NCBI RefSeq assembly: GCF_030845195.1
Contig: NZ_CP132543.1
Location: forward strand, 947,501 to 1,011,500
Reading direction: 5' to 3'
Length of the DNA: 64,000 bases
From: Sanyastnella coralliicola
GTDB taxonomy: Bacteria > Bacteroidota > Bacteroidia > Flavobacteriales_D > Sanyastnellaceae
Shown here in pieces: positions 17,543-26,651 of this stretch. The notes under the pieces were generated by a model. That model saw only the letters and a list, made by a program, of their open reading frames with translations. It was not told where the DNA came from and made no database searches. Position numbers and translations under genes: made by a program. Positions within the stretch are counted from its first letter, which is position 1. Each line of letters begins with the position of its first letter.

Positions 17543-17647
17543 GTGGTGCGTGGTGCGTGGTTTGTGGTTTGTGGTGCGTGGTTTGTGGTTTGTGGTGCGT
17601 GGTTTGTGGTTTGTGGTGCGTGGTGCGTGGTTCGTGGTACGTGGTGC
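17543..17647. repeat. Heptamer array GTGGTNN, 15 units (left arm around a gene)
   Basis: Fifteen uninterrupted 7-mers, all GTGGT followed by GC, TT, TC or AC, start at 17543. The complementary type (AACCACG) appears at 18204-18238 beyond the four-helix-bundle gene, so the two tracts form an inverted pair with the gene in between. Confidence 0.93.
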
Positions 17648-17815
17648 GTGGGGATATTATTCACTTCGCTTTGCGCAGTGCCATTTCACACAGACGAGTT
17701 GTAGGGATTGCCCGAGGGCAATCCTCTCTAAGCGTTCGTGGTGCGTTGATGAAACTTTGGGCGACAGAGGTAAAGTCATTTCTGAATGGAATCAGTCTTC
17801 GGATATATTCGGGGC

Positions 17816-18199
17816 ATGAATGAAAGTAACTGGGAGCGTTTGTTGGTGTGGCAGAAGTCAATGATGATAGCCAAAGACTGCTATCATATCATTATGCCAA
17901 TCAAGGAGGCCAAGGACTTTGGGTTTCACCAACACCTAATTAAAACCATGGTTTCTGTGAGTTCGAATATCGCAGAAGGAGCAGCAAGTGGCAGTCCGGC
18001 TGGATTTCATAAACATCTGAACCATGCAACGGGGTCAGCTGCAGAATTATCAACCCAACTCGATCTGACAGTTCAATTTGGATATACTTCAGCAGAAAAG
18101 GTAGAAAGAGTCAAGGAAGAAATCAAAGTGCTTATCAAGCAATTGAATGCTCTAAAAGCCAGCCTCAGAAGACGCCACAACCTAAGTCAAAAGTGGTAA
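17816..18199 (+). CDS. Four-helix-bundle protein (S23/avd-like family)
   Basis: A roughly 14-kDa helical protein of the family first seen as ORFs in intervening sequences of bacterial 23S rRNA and related to Avd of diversity-generating retroelements. The hallmark VSSNIAEGAASGS lies around residues 45-57, preceded by WERLLVWQKSM at the start. ATG 17816 is preferred because it gives the usual short N-terminus; ATG 17786 would add ten residues. No 23S rRNA or reverse transcriptase is nearby. Instead the gene lies between inverted heptamer arrays, an isolated plus-strand insertion in a minus-strand block. Biological role unknown, probably nucleic-acid binding. Confidence 0.88.
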   Translation: MNESNWERLLVWQKSMMIAKDCYHIIMPIKEAKDFGFHQHLIKTMVSVSSNIAEGAASGSPAGFHKHLNHATGSAAELSTQLDLTVQFGYTSAEKVERVKEEIKVLIKQLNALKASLRRRHNLSQKW

Positions 18200-18203
18200 A
18201 CAG

Positions 18204-18238
18204 CCCCACGAACCACGAACCACGAACCACGAACAACG
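18204..18238. repeat. Heptamer array AACCACG, five units (right arm around a gene)
   Basis: Five phased 7-mers complementary in type to the GTGGTNN array at 17543-17647. They start five bases after the stop codon of the four-helix-bundle gene and end next to the stop codon of cmk on the other strand. Confidence 0.85.
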
Positions 18239-18242
18239 CACC

Positions 18243-18941
18243 TCAAGACGGAACAGCCAACACCTTATTCACATGATTCATCGCAAACACAAACTGCTCA
18301 TCCATGGTAAGATTCGAGTTGTCAACTACCACGGCATCTTCGGCTTGGCGGAGTGGGTCAGTTGAGCGAGTTGAGTCAATTTGATCGCGTTGCTTGACGT
18401 TCTCTAGGACTTCTTCGTAAGTGACTTCGAGTCCGTTGTTTTTGAGTTCGTTGAAACGGCGTTGAGCGCGTACTTCTGGGTCAGCAGTCATGAAGAACTT
18501 CACCTCTGCGTCAGGGAGTACTACGGTCCCGATATCTCGGCCATCCATCACAACACCGCGTACTTCTGCCATACGCTGTTGAAGTTTTACAAGCTTCATG
18601 CGTACTTCAGGAATGGCAGCGACCGGACTAACGAATTTCGAAACCTGCATAGATCTGATCTCCTTCTCGACGTTCTTACCGTTAAGATGAGTTTCTGATC
18701 GCTTAGTGTCGGTATTGTACTTGAAAGTGATGTACGCGCTGTCGATCATTGCTTTTAGCTTGTCGACATTGAGTTCATCGTTGCGAATGAGATGACTTTT
18801 CAGTGCGAAGAGTGTCATCGCGCGATACATCGCACCTGTATCTATGTAGATATAGTTGAGTTCCTTTGCGATGGACTTGGCTAAGGTGCTTTTACCACAT
18901 GATGAATAACCATCAATAGCGATGTTAATCTTCTTTCTCAC
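18243..18941 (-). CDS. cmk: Cytidylate kinase
   Basis: Phosphorylates CMP and dCMP with ATP in the cytosol. The P-loop is GYSSCGKST (residues 11-19). YIDTGAMYRAMT (the nucleoside-monophosphate site), VMDGRDIGTVV and DPEVRAQRRFNEL (lid) are all in place. The 232-residue length is typical. It follows porQ on the same strand after 56 bases; porQ-cmk pairing is a familiar arrangement in this phylum. Confidence 0.96.
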   Translation of the reverse strand: MRKKINIAIDGYSSCGKSTLAKSIAKELNYIYIDTGAMYRAMTLFALKSHLIRNDELNVDKLKAMIDSAYITFKYNTDTKRSETHLNGKNVEKEIRSMQVSKFVSPVAAIPEVRMKLVKLQQRMAEVRGVVMDGRDIGTVVLPDAEVKFFMTADPEVRAQRRFNELKNNGLEVTYEEVLENVKQRDQIDSTRSTDPLRQAEDAVVVDNSNLTMDEQFVFAMNHVNKVLAVPS

Positions 18942-18997
18942 TGGTCAGACTTTGACGCGAATATAACGGATTCAAGTCAGCCTTGGAAGCCTTCGCC

Positions 18998-20029
18998 TTA
19001 CCAGTCTGTAAGCCTAGTGGTGATTGTGAAATGATTCGAAGGACCAGCGAAGTGATAGATCGCTCGACCGTAGCTCAGAGAGAACTTCTTAATTCTGAAT
19101 CCAAGCCCCCATGAAAGTCCTGCTGTTCCCGGTCGGTCTTCAAGTTTGAGTTCTTGCCTTCGTCGATAATTGTAACCGAAATTGATCTTGAAGTTGTCTC
19201 CTAAAAGGAACTCTGTTCCGAAGATCACGTGGCGCATCAATTTGTCGCCAAATTCGAAGTTGTTGTCTTCAATTATCTCTCCTGTAATCGGGTCTACTAC
19301 CACTACGTTGTCTTCTGGAGTAGTCAGGTCCCAACGCTGGAGTTGGTCAAATACTACCGAGAATCGGAATGGTGCGTGCTTTAAGCGTTTGCTAATTCCG
19401 ATCTGGAAGTTCACTGGAAGCGTGTCACGCACTCCATCTCTATAACCATCAAGTTGAAGTCCGAGGTTGCGCACTACCAATGAAGCGGTCAAGTTGCGCT
19501 TTGGATTGATGTAGGTAACACCTCCGTCTAAAGCAACGCCCCAGGCATCATAGCTTTCAAGGTTGCTGTAGATGAACTTCAGGTTAACCCCTGCGGTGAA
19601 GAGCGAATCAATAGGCTTCGCTGCACCTAAAACCAAGGCGTAGTCTCCAGCTCGAAAGCTTCCGACATCAAGTCCGTTAGCATCGCGAGCGGTGAAGTTC
19701 CCGTAGTCTACATACTGGATATGTCCGGCGAGTGTGATGTCAGTGCTATCCAAATGGTGCGCATAGGATGCGAATCCCAAATTGATGTTGCTGAAGTAGT
19801 TCACATAACTCAACGAGGTAGATTGATGCGTCGTTGAATCGAGCAATGACGGATTGTATAACGCAAGATTCAGGTCTCCATCTGCGATCGCAGGAAGCGC
19901 ACCTCCCATGGCTGCTACACGAGCAGAAGCAGGAATGTCAAGGGAATTGAAGACGCTTTGTCCGCCCAATTGAGCGAGCAAGGCCACTGGCGCCATGGCC
20001 AGCATGAGTATGATAGAGAGTCTCTTCAC
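18998..20029 (-). CDS. porQ: Type IX secretion system protein PorQ
   Basis: 343 residues with a signal peptide ending in LLAQ. The mature start, LGGQSVFNSLDIPASARVAA followed by MGGALPAIADGDLNLALYNP, is the characteristic PorQ/PorV-like beta-barrel entrance, and the end is barrel-like (alternating aromatic strands, final ITTRLTDW). PorQ is an outer-membrane component of the T9SS attachment complex involved in anchoring A-LPS-linked cargo in Porphyromonas. Here it fits with the CHU_C cargo at 26.7-29.8 kb and GldM at 46-48 kb. Confidence 0.93.
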   Translation of the reverse strand: MKRLSIILMLAMAPVALLAQLGGQSVFNSLDIPASARVAAMGGALPAIADGDLNLALYNPSLLDSTTHQSTSLSYVNYFSNINLGFASYAHHLDSTDITLAGHIQYVDYGNFTARDANGLDVGSFRAGDYALVLGAAKPIDSLFTAGVNLKFIYSNLESYDAWGVALDGGVTYINPKRNLTASLVVRNLGLQLDGYRDGVRDTLPVNFQIGISKRLKHAPFRFSVVFDQLQRWDLTTPEDNVVVVDPITGEIIEDNNFEFGDKLMRHVIFGTEFLLGDNFKINFGYNYRRRQELKLEDRPGTAGLSWGLGFRIKKFSLSYGRAIYHFAGPSNHFTITTRLTDW

Positions 20030-20270
20030 GGAATTGGTTAACTGGCTTGAAAACGGTGCTTCTACCGAGTTATTGTGATGCGCAAGTTACTACCTTCTGT
20101 CAATCCTGACGAATGTCAAGGACTCCTATGATGATGGTCAAGGAAGCTTAATAGATATGGTAGCACTTTTGAAGCGGTATAACGAAAGACATCCGCCACA
20201 TACAAGTTTCTCGTCCTAAGGTATCGATTACCTCACTCATGAAAGGCGGATGAACTTTTGAAGCGCAAGC
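20030..20270. other. Intergenic region between porQ and lon, no gene seen
   Basis: This stretch should contain the porQ promoter on the minus strand. I see no open frame, tRNA-like fold or tandem repeat in it. It ends at the lon terminator. Confidence 0.5.
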
Positions 20271-20311
20271 AAAAAATAAGCCGACTCTGAGCGCAGAGTC
20301 GGCTTGTTATT
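20271..20311 (-). terminator. Rho-independent terminator of lon
   Basis: On the minus strand AGCCGACTCTG pairs with CAGAGTCGGCT around a three-base loop. TTATTTTTT follows. It lies 17 bases after the lon stop codon. The plus-strand side is also T-rich (TTGTTATTTT), so it may work in both directions. Confidence 0.88.
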
Positions 20312-20327
20312 TTATTGTCTTTCAGCC

Positions 20328-22775
20328 TTATGCTACCTTCAGTGGATTCACCACTTTCTCTTTAAGCAGGGCTTTGTCAATCACATCAATCATCTCCTTC
20401 ACGTAGTGGAATTTCAATCCTTTCAAGTAACGCTCATTGATTTCCTCAATATCTTTTTGGTTGCGTTCTGAGAGGATGATCTCTTTGATTCCTGCACGTT
20501 TTGCCGCGAGAATCTTTTCTTTGATTCCACCGACGGGAAGAACTTGCCCTCGCAAGGTGATTTCACCCGTCATGGCGAGGTATTTCTTCACTTTCTTTTG
20601 AGTGAAGGCCGACGCCAAGGCAGTAAGAATCGTAATACCTGCTGAAGGACCATCCTTTGGAATGGCGCCTTGTGGGACGTGAATGTGTACGTTCCATTTG
20701 TCGAAGACTTCTTGTTCCATTCCTAGATGTTCTGAATGCGCCTTCAAGTATTCCATGGCCAGCATGGCAGACTCCTTCATGACTTCTCCGAGGTTTCCTG
20801 TGAGCGTGAGTTTCCCCTTTCCTTTGGTGAGAGAAGTCTCAATGAATAGAATGTCGCCACCAGTGGGTGTCCAGGCTAATCCTGTGACAACACCTGCGTG
20901 CTCGTTGTCTTTGTACTTGTCTTTTTCACGACTAGCACCCAAGATTTTGTGGAGATGTTCCGTACGAACTTCGGTATCGAACTTTTCTTCAAGGGCAATT
21001 TCCTTTGCTCGGTTACGAACGATCTTCCCAATACGTTTTTCCAGTCCACGAACACCACTTTCGTTGGTGTATGCTTCAACTACTTGTTCGAGTGCTTCCT
21101 GAGAGAAGGAGATGTGGCTTTCATCAAGTCCGGTTTCCTTCAGGTGTTTAGGGATGAGGTGACGACGAGCAATTTCAACTTTCTCTTCCACCGTATATCC
21201 CGTGACTTCGATGATCTCCATACGATCGCGAAGGGCCGGTTGAATGGTAGAAAGGTTGTTACACGTTGCAACGAACATCACTTTGCTGAGGTCGTAATCG
21301 ACCTCCAAGTAGTTGTCGTAGAAGGTGCTGTTTTGTTCAGGATCAAGTACCTCCAAAAGTGCCGATGACGGATCACCGTGCATATCGCGGGTAAGCTTGT
21401 CAATCTCATCCAACACGAAGAGTGGATTCGAAGTGCCAATCTTCTTCAGGTTTTGAATGATCCGACCAGGCATCGCTCCGATGTAAGTCTTACGGTGTCC
21501 GCGGATTTCTGCTTCGTCACGTAAACCACCCAGACTCATGCGGACGTATTTACGACCGAGGGCTTCTGCCACACTTTTTCCAAGACTAGTTTTACCAACT
21601 CCGGGAGGTCCGTACAGACAAATGATAGGTGCTTTGAGGTCACCTTTGATCTTCAACACGGCCAAGTGCTCGATGATGCGCTCTTTTACCTTTTCTAGTC
21701 CGTAGTGATCACGGTCAAGGATTTCTTGCGCGTGCTTCAGGTCGAAGTTGTCTTCAGAATACTCTTCCCAAGGAAGGTCAAGTAGCATGTCAACGTAGTT
21801 CGTCTGAACTGAGAACTCCGCACTCTGAGGATTCATGCGTTCCAGCTTCTTGAGCTCTTTCAAGAACACGCCTTCTATTTCTTCGTTCCACTTCTTTTCA
21901 GCGGCGCGTTTCTTCTTGTCTGCAATCTCTTCGGCTACAGGGTTGTTTCCAAGTTCTTCCTGGATCTGCTTCATCTGCTGATGCAAGAAGTACTCTCGCT
22001 GCTGCTTGTCGATATCGACTTTCACTTTCGACTGAATGTCGTTTTTCAACTCAAGCATTTGAAGCTCCTTGTTCAGCAACTCCAACGCGCGCTCAGCACG
22101 TTCTTTCAGATCGGTCATCTCAAGCAACTTCTGCTTTTCAGTGACATCAACACTCATGTTAGAAGAGATGAAGTTCACTAGGAAGGAGAGGCTTTCGATG
22201 TTTTTGATCGCAAAACCGGCTTCGGTCGGGATGTTCGGAGAAATGTTGATGATCTTCAGCGCGAGCTCTTTCAAACTATCGTGTAGCGCGGCCTTTTCCT
22301 TTTCGTCAGCGCCTGATTTGGCTTCGTCGAACTCTGTAATCTTGGCTTTGAAGAACGGCTGCTCTTGGATCATTTCAGTCCACTCGAATCGCTTCTTTCC
22401 TTGAATGATAACCGTTGTACTTCCATCAGGCATCTTTAGCATTTTCACTATGCTAGCTACCGTCCCTACTTGGTGAAGGTCTTCTCGATTCGGCTCCTCG
22501 ATCTGTGCATCTTTCTGTGCCACCACACCGATGATCTTGTCTTTCTTATGGGCTTCATTGATCAAACGAATAGACCGATCTCGGCCTACAGTGATTGGAA
22601 TGACGACACCAGGAAAGAGAACTGTGTTGCGAAGGGGGAGAAGAGGAATCTCTTCTGGGGCCTTTTCGCGGTGCATCGCCTCTTCGTCTTCTTGCGAGAT
22701 CAAAGGAATGAAGTCATGATCTTGCATATCAGACAAGGCGAATTCTATATCGTTGTTGAATTTCATTTCGGTCAT
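20328..22775 (-). CDS. lon: ATP-dependent protease Lon (endopeptidase La)
   Basis: Cytosolic AAA+ serine-lysine protease that degrades misfolded and regulatory proteins. Domains in order: N-terminal substrate-binding domain (about 40-240, beginning [19 protein letters not shown]), coiled-coil linker, AAA+ module (Walker [10 protein letters not shown], Walker B FVLDEIDK) and protease domain with PKDGPSAG (catalytic Ser) and [14 protein letters not shown] (catalytic Lys). At 815 residues it is full length. It is transcribed alone; the glmU-like gene starts upstream with an 86-base gap on the same strand. Confidence 0.98.
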   Translation of the reverse strand: MTEMKFNNDIEFALSDMQDHDFIPLISQEDEEAMHREKAPEEIPLLPLRNTVLFPGVVIPITVGRDRSIRLINEAHKKDKIIGVVAQKDAQIEEPNREDLHQVGTVASIVKMLKMPDGSTTVIIQGKKRFEWTEMIQEQPFFKAKITEFDEAKSGADEKEKAALHDSLKELALKIINISPNIPTEAGFAIKNIESLSFLVNFISSNMSVDVTEKQKLLEMTDLKERAERALELLNKELQMLELKNDIQSKVKVDIDKQQREYFLHQQMKQIQEELGNNPVAEEIADKKKRAAEKKWNEEIEGVFLKELKKLERMNPQSAEFSVQTNYVDMLLDLPWEEYSEDNFDLKHAQEILDRDHYGLEKVKERIIEHLAVLKIKGDLKAPIICLYGPPGVGKTSLGKSVAEALGRKYVRMSLGGLRDEAEIRGHRKTYIGAMPGRIIQNLKKIGTSNPLFVLDEIDKLTRDMHGDPSSALLEVLDPEQNSTFYDNYLEVDYDLSKVMFVATCNNLSTIQPALRDRMEIIEVTGYTVEEKVEIARRHLIPKHLKETGLDESHISFSQEALEQVVEAYTNESGVRGLEKRIGKIVRNRAKEIALEEKFDTEVRTEHLHKILGASREKDKYKDNEHAGVVTGLAWTPTGGDILFIETSLTKGKGKLTLTGNLGEVMKESAMLAMEYLKAHSEHLGMEQEVFDKWNVHIHVPQGAIPKDGPSAGITILTALASAFTQKKVKKYLAMTGEITLRGQVLPVGGIKEKILAAKRAGIKEIILSERNQKDIEEINERYLKGLKFHYVKEMIDVIDKALLKEKVVNPLKVA

Positions 22776-22861
22776 TTTGTCATTTCCCTAGCGGGGAAAC
22801 GCATATGCACCCATAAGGTCAAAGGGTGTGCCATTCAGTAGGAACTGAAATATTGTCGGAC

Positions 22862-24055
22862 TTACCCTCGGAATGTGGCGGAATTGTCAAAAATCGACCG
22901 AAGAAGTGTCACATCTTCTGGAGTGAGATCGACCTTTCGTCTTGCCATCATTCGTGTAGCTGTTTCCATGGCCTTATCGAAGTCGTAGGTCTGGAAACCA
23001 TCACTTCCTCCCCATGAGAACGAGGGGATAAACTTCGGAGGGAAGTCTCCGCCATAGATGTTAGCGCTCACACCAACGACCGTACCCGTATTAAACATGG
23101 TATTAATTCCACATTTGCTATGGTCACCCATGATGAGTCCGCAAAAGGTTAATCCGGTCGACTCAAATTGTTTGTTGGCGTAATTCCAGACCTTGACTGG
23201 TCCGTAGTTGTTCTTCAGATTGGATGTATTCGTATCTGCACCGAAGTTGCACCATTGTCCAATAACTGAATTGCCTACAAAACCATCATGTCCCTTATTC
23301 GAGTAGCTGTGGAAGATGCTGTTTGAGATCTCTCCACCCACTTTACACCAAGGACCAATGGTCGTTGCGCCGTATATTTTTGATCCTGCTTTTACGGTGG
23401 CATGATCGCAGATCGCGATGGGTCCGCGCAGCACGCTGCCTTCCATCACATGGGCATCAGCGCCAATGTAAATAGGACCATCAGTGGTATTTAGCCATGC
23501 GCCTTCTACCGTTGCTCCTTCTTCAATGAATACGAGTGCCGGATCGCCAATAATCATTGAGGTTGGATCGAGTGCGGCAGAGACTCTACCGTAAGAAGCG
23601 CGTTTGAAATCTTCTTGAATGGCGATATGGTTCTTTGCAAATAGGTCAGGAATCTGTTCTATGATCTCTATTCCTTCTTCTATCGCTATCGCGGAATGGC
23701 TTGTTGGCACACCATCGGCTGGCGACCATGATTGTAGCTGTTCCTCCGAGAGTCGCAAAGCGATGACGGTGTCTCCTTGAACGAGGCATTGATCTGCTTC
23801 CAGATCGTTGAGCGTTTTTCGTAATCCGAAGTTCGGGAGAACGCGAGCGTTGATTAACAGATTTTCCGCGCTAGCGTTTAAAGAAAACAGGCCTTGAAGC
23901 GCAGCATTTGTGTGAAAACCCACCTTAGATGACAATATATCTTCCCATTGTTCTGCCATGGTGTTGATACCAATGCGAAGGTCCCCAATTGGTCGAGTCA
24001 GTGTAAGCGGTCGAAATCGAGGTGCAAGATGGTCATCAAAGAGTATAGTATGCAT
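22862..24055 (-). CDS. Alternative GlmU-type UDP-GlcNAc pyrophosphorylase/acetyltransferase family protein
   Basis: 397 residues of the Bacteroidota 'alt_bact_glmU' family. The N-terminal half resembles a sugar-nucleotidyltransferase scaffold but starts MHTILFDDHLAPRFRPLTLT, with RPIGDLRIG in place of the standard LAAGKGTRM loop. The C-terminal half (about 170-370) is a left-handed beta helix with hexapeptide turns (IIGDPALVFIEEGATVEGAW and onward) ending in NTGTVVGVSANIYGG. It is thought to supply UDP-GlcNAc for cell-wall synthesis in organisms lacking canonical GlmU. The N-terminal catalytic residues are not obvious to me. Confidence 0.88.
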   Translation of the reverse strand: MHTILFDDHLAPRFRPLTLTRPIGDLRIGINTMAEQWEDILSSKVGFHTNAALQGLFSLNASAENLLINARVLPNFGLRKTLNDLEADQCLVQGDTVIALRLSEEQLQSWSPADGVPTSHSAIAIEEGIEIIEQIPDLFAKNHIAIQEDFKRASYGRVSAALDPTSMIIGDPALVFIEEGATVEGAWLNTTDGPIYIGADAHVMEGSVLRGPIAICDHATVKAGSKIYGATTIGPWCKVGGEISNSIFHSYSNKGHDGFVGNSVIGQWCNFGADTNTSNLKNNYGPVKVWNYANKQFESTGLTFCGLIMGDHSKCGINTMFNTGTVVGVSANIYGGDFPPKFIPSFSWGGSDGFQTYDFDKAMETATRMMARRKVDLTPEDVTLLRSIFDNSATFRG

Positions 24056-24087
24056 AGCAGAGCATTCGCTTGAATTGAAAGTCGTGT

Positions 24088-24171
24088 GTTGTCAACACTT
24101 AGCGCAAGATAAGTCAAAGGGAACGCAATTGCGGTATGTTCTTTTTTGAAACATTTTCGTACAACTGTTGT
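24088..24171. promoter_or_regulatory. Divergent control region with two GTTG/CAAC dyads
   Basis: Between the glmU-like gene (minus) and the MerR gene (plus), GTGTTGTCAACAC (24088-24100) and ACAACTGTTGT (24161-24171) are palindromes around a single central base. The second lies 25 bases before the MerR start. MerR-type regulators bind dyads and often autoregulate, so these are candidate operators. That is an inference. Confidence 0.4.
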
Positions 24172-24195
24172 TATAGTTGACGATCAGTTAGAGTA

Positions 24196-25080
24196 ATGCA
24201 AGAATTTTCGATTAAAGATCTCGAGTCTTTCACCGGGATCAAGGCGGGTACTATTCGTATTTGGGAGCAGCGGTATGGCATTCTCGAACCAAAGCGCACG
24301 TCTACAAATATTCGATACTATACAGACAAAGATCTCAAGAAGTTGTTGAACGTTAGCGTTCTTGCAGAGCTTGGGTATAAGATATCGCGCATTGCTGACA
24401 TGCCTGAGCAGGAGATGCAGAAGATTATTCGTGAAGCGAATAATGTCGATACCAAAGAACAGCACTATTTAAACATGCTAAAGATCTCGATGCTGAATTA
24501 CGACGAAGAGTTGTTCTACAGCGTTGCGAACAGTTATATTGAGGAGAATGGAGTAGAAGCAACATTTGTGAAGCTTTTCATGCCATTTATGACTCAGGTG
24601 GGCATTCTTTGGCTCACGAGTGCTATTTGTCCTGCGCAAGAGCATTTCATCTCAAACCTCATTCGTCAAAAGATTTTTTCGCTCATTGACGGCATGGAAG
24701 GAAGGTACGATGTGCCTGATAAGCTCTTTATCATGTACCTGCCAACAGGTGAGATCCATGACATCAGCCTCTTGTTGATTCATTACATGGCGAAAGCACG
24801 TGGCTTCCGCAGCATTTTCCTAGGACAAAGTGTTCCGTTCGAAGACCTTGTGCAGGTAGTAAAGAAATATGCCGGAGCGACTTTTGTATCATATTCTACA
24901 ACTTCACCTTCAACAAAACACGTGAAGCAGTATTTAGACCGCATTGAACGTGAGTTTGCCCAGTATGACTGCACTTTCCACCTAGCAGGGCGTACATTAA
25001 GTGAAGTTGAATCTGAGAGCGATAGCTTCATTAAGGTATACAAGAATGGGCAGGAGCTCATTCGCTCAATCTTCGCGTAA
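24196..25080 (+). CDS. MerR-family regulator with cobalamin-binding-like domain (CarH/LitR-type)
   Basis: Residues 1-70 form a MerR DNA-binding domain (FSIKDLESFTGIKAGTIRIW, then EQRYGILEP). About 80-165 is a helical four-helix-bundle cap with CPAQEHFISN, which matches the E-H pair near the adenosyl group in CarH. About 170-290 is a Rossmann-like B12-binding domain whose cobalt-ligand motif reads GEIHDIS: the histidine is present but the usual following Gly is Ser. It likely represses light-inducible genes in the dark. The ECF sigma gene follows on the same strand after 162 bases, a pairing known from flavobacterial carotenoid loci, but no carotenoid genes follow here. Confidence 0.85.
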   Translation: MQEFSIKDLESFTGIKAGTIRIWEQRYGILEPKRTSTNIRYYTDKDLKKLLNVSVLAELGYKISRIADMPEQEMQKIIREANNVDTKEQHYLNMLKISMLNYDEELFYSVANSYIEENGVEATFVKLFMPFMTQVGILWLTSAICPAQEHFISNLIRQKIFSLIDGMEGRYDVPDKLFIMYLPTGEIHDISLLLIHYMAKARGFRSIFLGQSVPFEDLVQVVKKYAGATFVSYSTTSPSTKHVKQYLDRIEREFAQYDCTFHLAGRTLSEVESESDSFIKVYKNGQELIRSIFA

Positions 25081-25181
25081 ACCCCAGTAATTGTAGTGTT
25101 TACACTTTCGGGAAACGTCCCTCAGCGTTCCACGAATGCACTTTCCGTGTTTAAAGAATATGTTAAATGCTTCAACAAAAA

Positions 25182-25213
25182 TTTGGAGCGTATCTAGTTT
25201 TGTGTAATCTTTG
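25182..25213 (+). promoter_or_regulatory. Bacteroidota-type promoter of the ECF sigma gene
   Basis: TTTG at 25182-25185 and AATCTTTG at 25206-25213 are 20 bases apart, close to the -33 TTTG / -7 TAnnTTTG consensus used by the primary sigma factor of this phylum. The start codon lies about 30 bases downstream. Confidence 0.5.
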
Positions 25214-25242
25214 TATCGGAAAGTTAAACAAACACTTGCAAC

Positions 25243-25749
25243 ATGTCCACGGTAGAATTCAATAACTTACTTATCAGCCACAGAGAGTTTCTTCGTGGCT
25301 TCGCATTCAGTTTCACGCGTAACTCAGAAGACGCGGACGATCTGATCCAAGACACTTTTGTTAAAGCCCTTCGTTACAAGAACAACTTTAAGGAAGGGAC
25401 GAATATCAAAGGATGGTTGTTTACCATCATGCGCAACATCTTCATCAATAATTATAAGCGTAAGAAGTTTCAGAACACCATTACTGATTCAACAGACAAC
25501 AATTACTTCATCAATGCGTCACAGGATTACAGCTTTGACTCTGTAACAACGCAGATTAATGAAAAAGACATTCGCGGAGCAATCACGTCACTCAATAAAG
25601 AGTTTCGTGTGCCATTCACTATGTTCGTGGAGGGTTACCACTACGACGAAATCGCCGATACGCTCGGTATCCCAATGGGAACAGTGAAGAGCCGTATTTT
25701 CCATGCTCGTAAGAAGCTTGGGGCGAAACTGGAAGATTACCGTCGCTAA
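25243..25749 (+). CDS. ECF-type RNA polymerase sigma factor
   Basis: 168 residues with sigma region 2 (about 10-80: FAFSFTRNSEDADDLIQDTF, WLFTIMRNIFINNYKR) and region 4 (about 110-165: LNKEFRVPFTMFVEGYHYDE, GIPMGTVKSRIFHARKKL). Region 1.1 and 3 are absent, as expected for group 4. No anti-sigma gene is adjacent; control probably comes from the upstream MerR/B12-domain regulator, as in LitR/CarH systems. Its stop overlaps the end of the convergent methyltransferase by four bases. Confidence 0.93.
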   Translation: MSTVEFNNLLISHREFLRGFAFSFTRNSEDADDLIQDTFVKALRYKNNFKEGTNIKGWLFTIMRNIFINNYKRKKFQNTITDSTDNNYFINASQDYSFDSVTTQINEKDIRGAITSLNKEFRVPFTMFVEGYHYDEIADTLGIPMGTVKSRIFHARKKLGAKLEDYRR

Positions 25750-26501
25750 TTAGATAAGCGAACCAGGTAGTCATAGTGTGGACCTTCGGCTATCAGGTCA
25801 AAGGCTAGACCAGCCTTCTGGGAACAATATTCGAGCAAATCAGGGTCAGGATAGATCCAATCAAAGTTGCTTCGGAGTTCCTTCCATTCCAGTTCAAAGT
25901 GAACATTTCCGTAATAGTTATTGAGAAGGAGAGGCGAAGGCTTCTCCTTTTTTATTTCCTCATCATAATTCTCTGGAACATCTTTCAAATAGGAGATGTC
26001 AGAAGTGTCTCCTAAGATTTGAGCTCCTGGCTTCATCAAGGTTTTGGCATGTTGAAGCATTCGAATCGTGCCTTCCACATTTTGCCCCATTCCGAAGCCG
26101 TTCATCAATAGCAGAATGGTGTCAAATTGGCTTCCCTTGTGGCTAAAAAAATCAGCGTGAATCACCTCTTTCAACCCACGCTCTTTCATGACTTCACAAC
26201 CTCCTTGAGAAATCTCTAAGGAACTGACATTGAGTCCGTTTTGTTGAAGTACAAGCGAATGACATCCAGCCGCCGCTCCGACGTCCAACGTGCTTCCTTC
26301 GCACAGGTCAAGCGCGATCAATTCTAACTGCGGCATTTGCTCTGTTGAGCGAAAGAAATAGCCTGGATCAAGAGGATCTTGTTCCTCTCCATCAATTTTT
26401 ACTGAAATCGCATCACTTTCTCCCTTGGCTAGGAACTCAAGAAATGACTGGCCGAATAAGTCCACTTTTTGCTCGTTTTGGACCCCAAAAATAGTATTCA
26501 C
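25746..26501 (-). CDS. Class I SAM-dependent methyltransferase
   Basis: 251 residues, cytosolic. The SAM-binding motif I is TLDVGAAAGCHSLVLQQNG (about 73-91) and an acidic motif II is seen at VSSLEISQGG. A post-I region DTILLLMNGFGMGQN follows. The substrate is unknown. It is convergent with the sigma gene and overlaps it by four bases, and has its own upstream region next to the CHU_C gene promoter. Confidence 0.85.
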   Translation of the reverse strand: MNTIFGVQNEQKVDLFGQSFLEFLAKGESDAISVKIDGEEQDPLDPGYFFRSTEQMPQLELIALDLCEGSTLDVGAAAGCHSLVLQQNGLNVSSLEISQGGCEVMKERGLKEVIHADFFSHKGSQFDTILLLMNGFGMGQNVEGTIRMLQHAKTLMKPGAQILGDTSDISYLKDVPENYDEEIKKEKPSPLLLNNYYGNVHFELEWKELRSNFDWIYPDPDLLEYCSQKAGLAFDLIAEGPHYDYLVRLSN

Positions 26502-26604
26502 AAACGGTAGATTTCACGCTACTTTGCTCATATTCTGCAACTATATGAACAATAGGATTGGAATTCAGTGAAATAAACCTTGTGTTTTCATGCAACCTAT
26601 GTCG

Positions 26605-26612
26605 TATTTTTG
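26605..26612 (+). promoter_or_regulatory. Candidate -7 box (TATTTTTG) for the CHU_C protein gene
   Basis: TATTTTTG fits the TAnnTTTG consensus and stands 40 bases before the preferred ATG at 26652. A clear -33 TTTG is not seen at the ideal spacing, so support is partial. It also argues against the longer frame opening at 26580, which would begin upstream of this promoter. Confidence 0.4.
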
Positions 26613-26651
26613 ATGTCTAGTGTGTGTATTGCGTTAGAACCTATTGACCTT

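Noticed and set aside
17550-17823. Two overlapping frames with MVRGLWFVVRG-type repeats
   Set aside because: They are translations of the GTGGTNN heptamer array; a 7-base unit reads through all frames and the composition is not protein-like.
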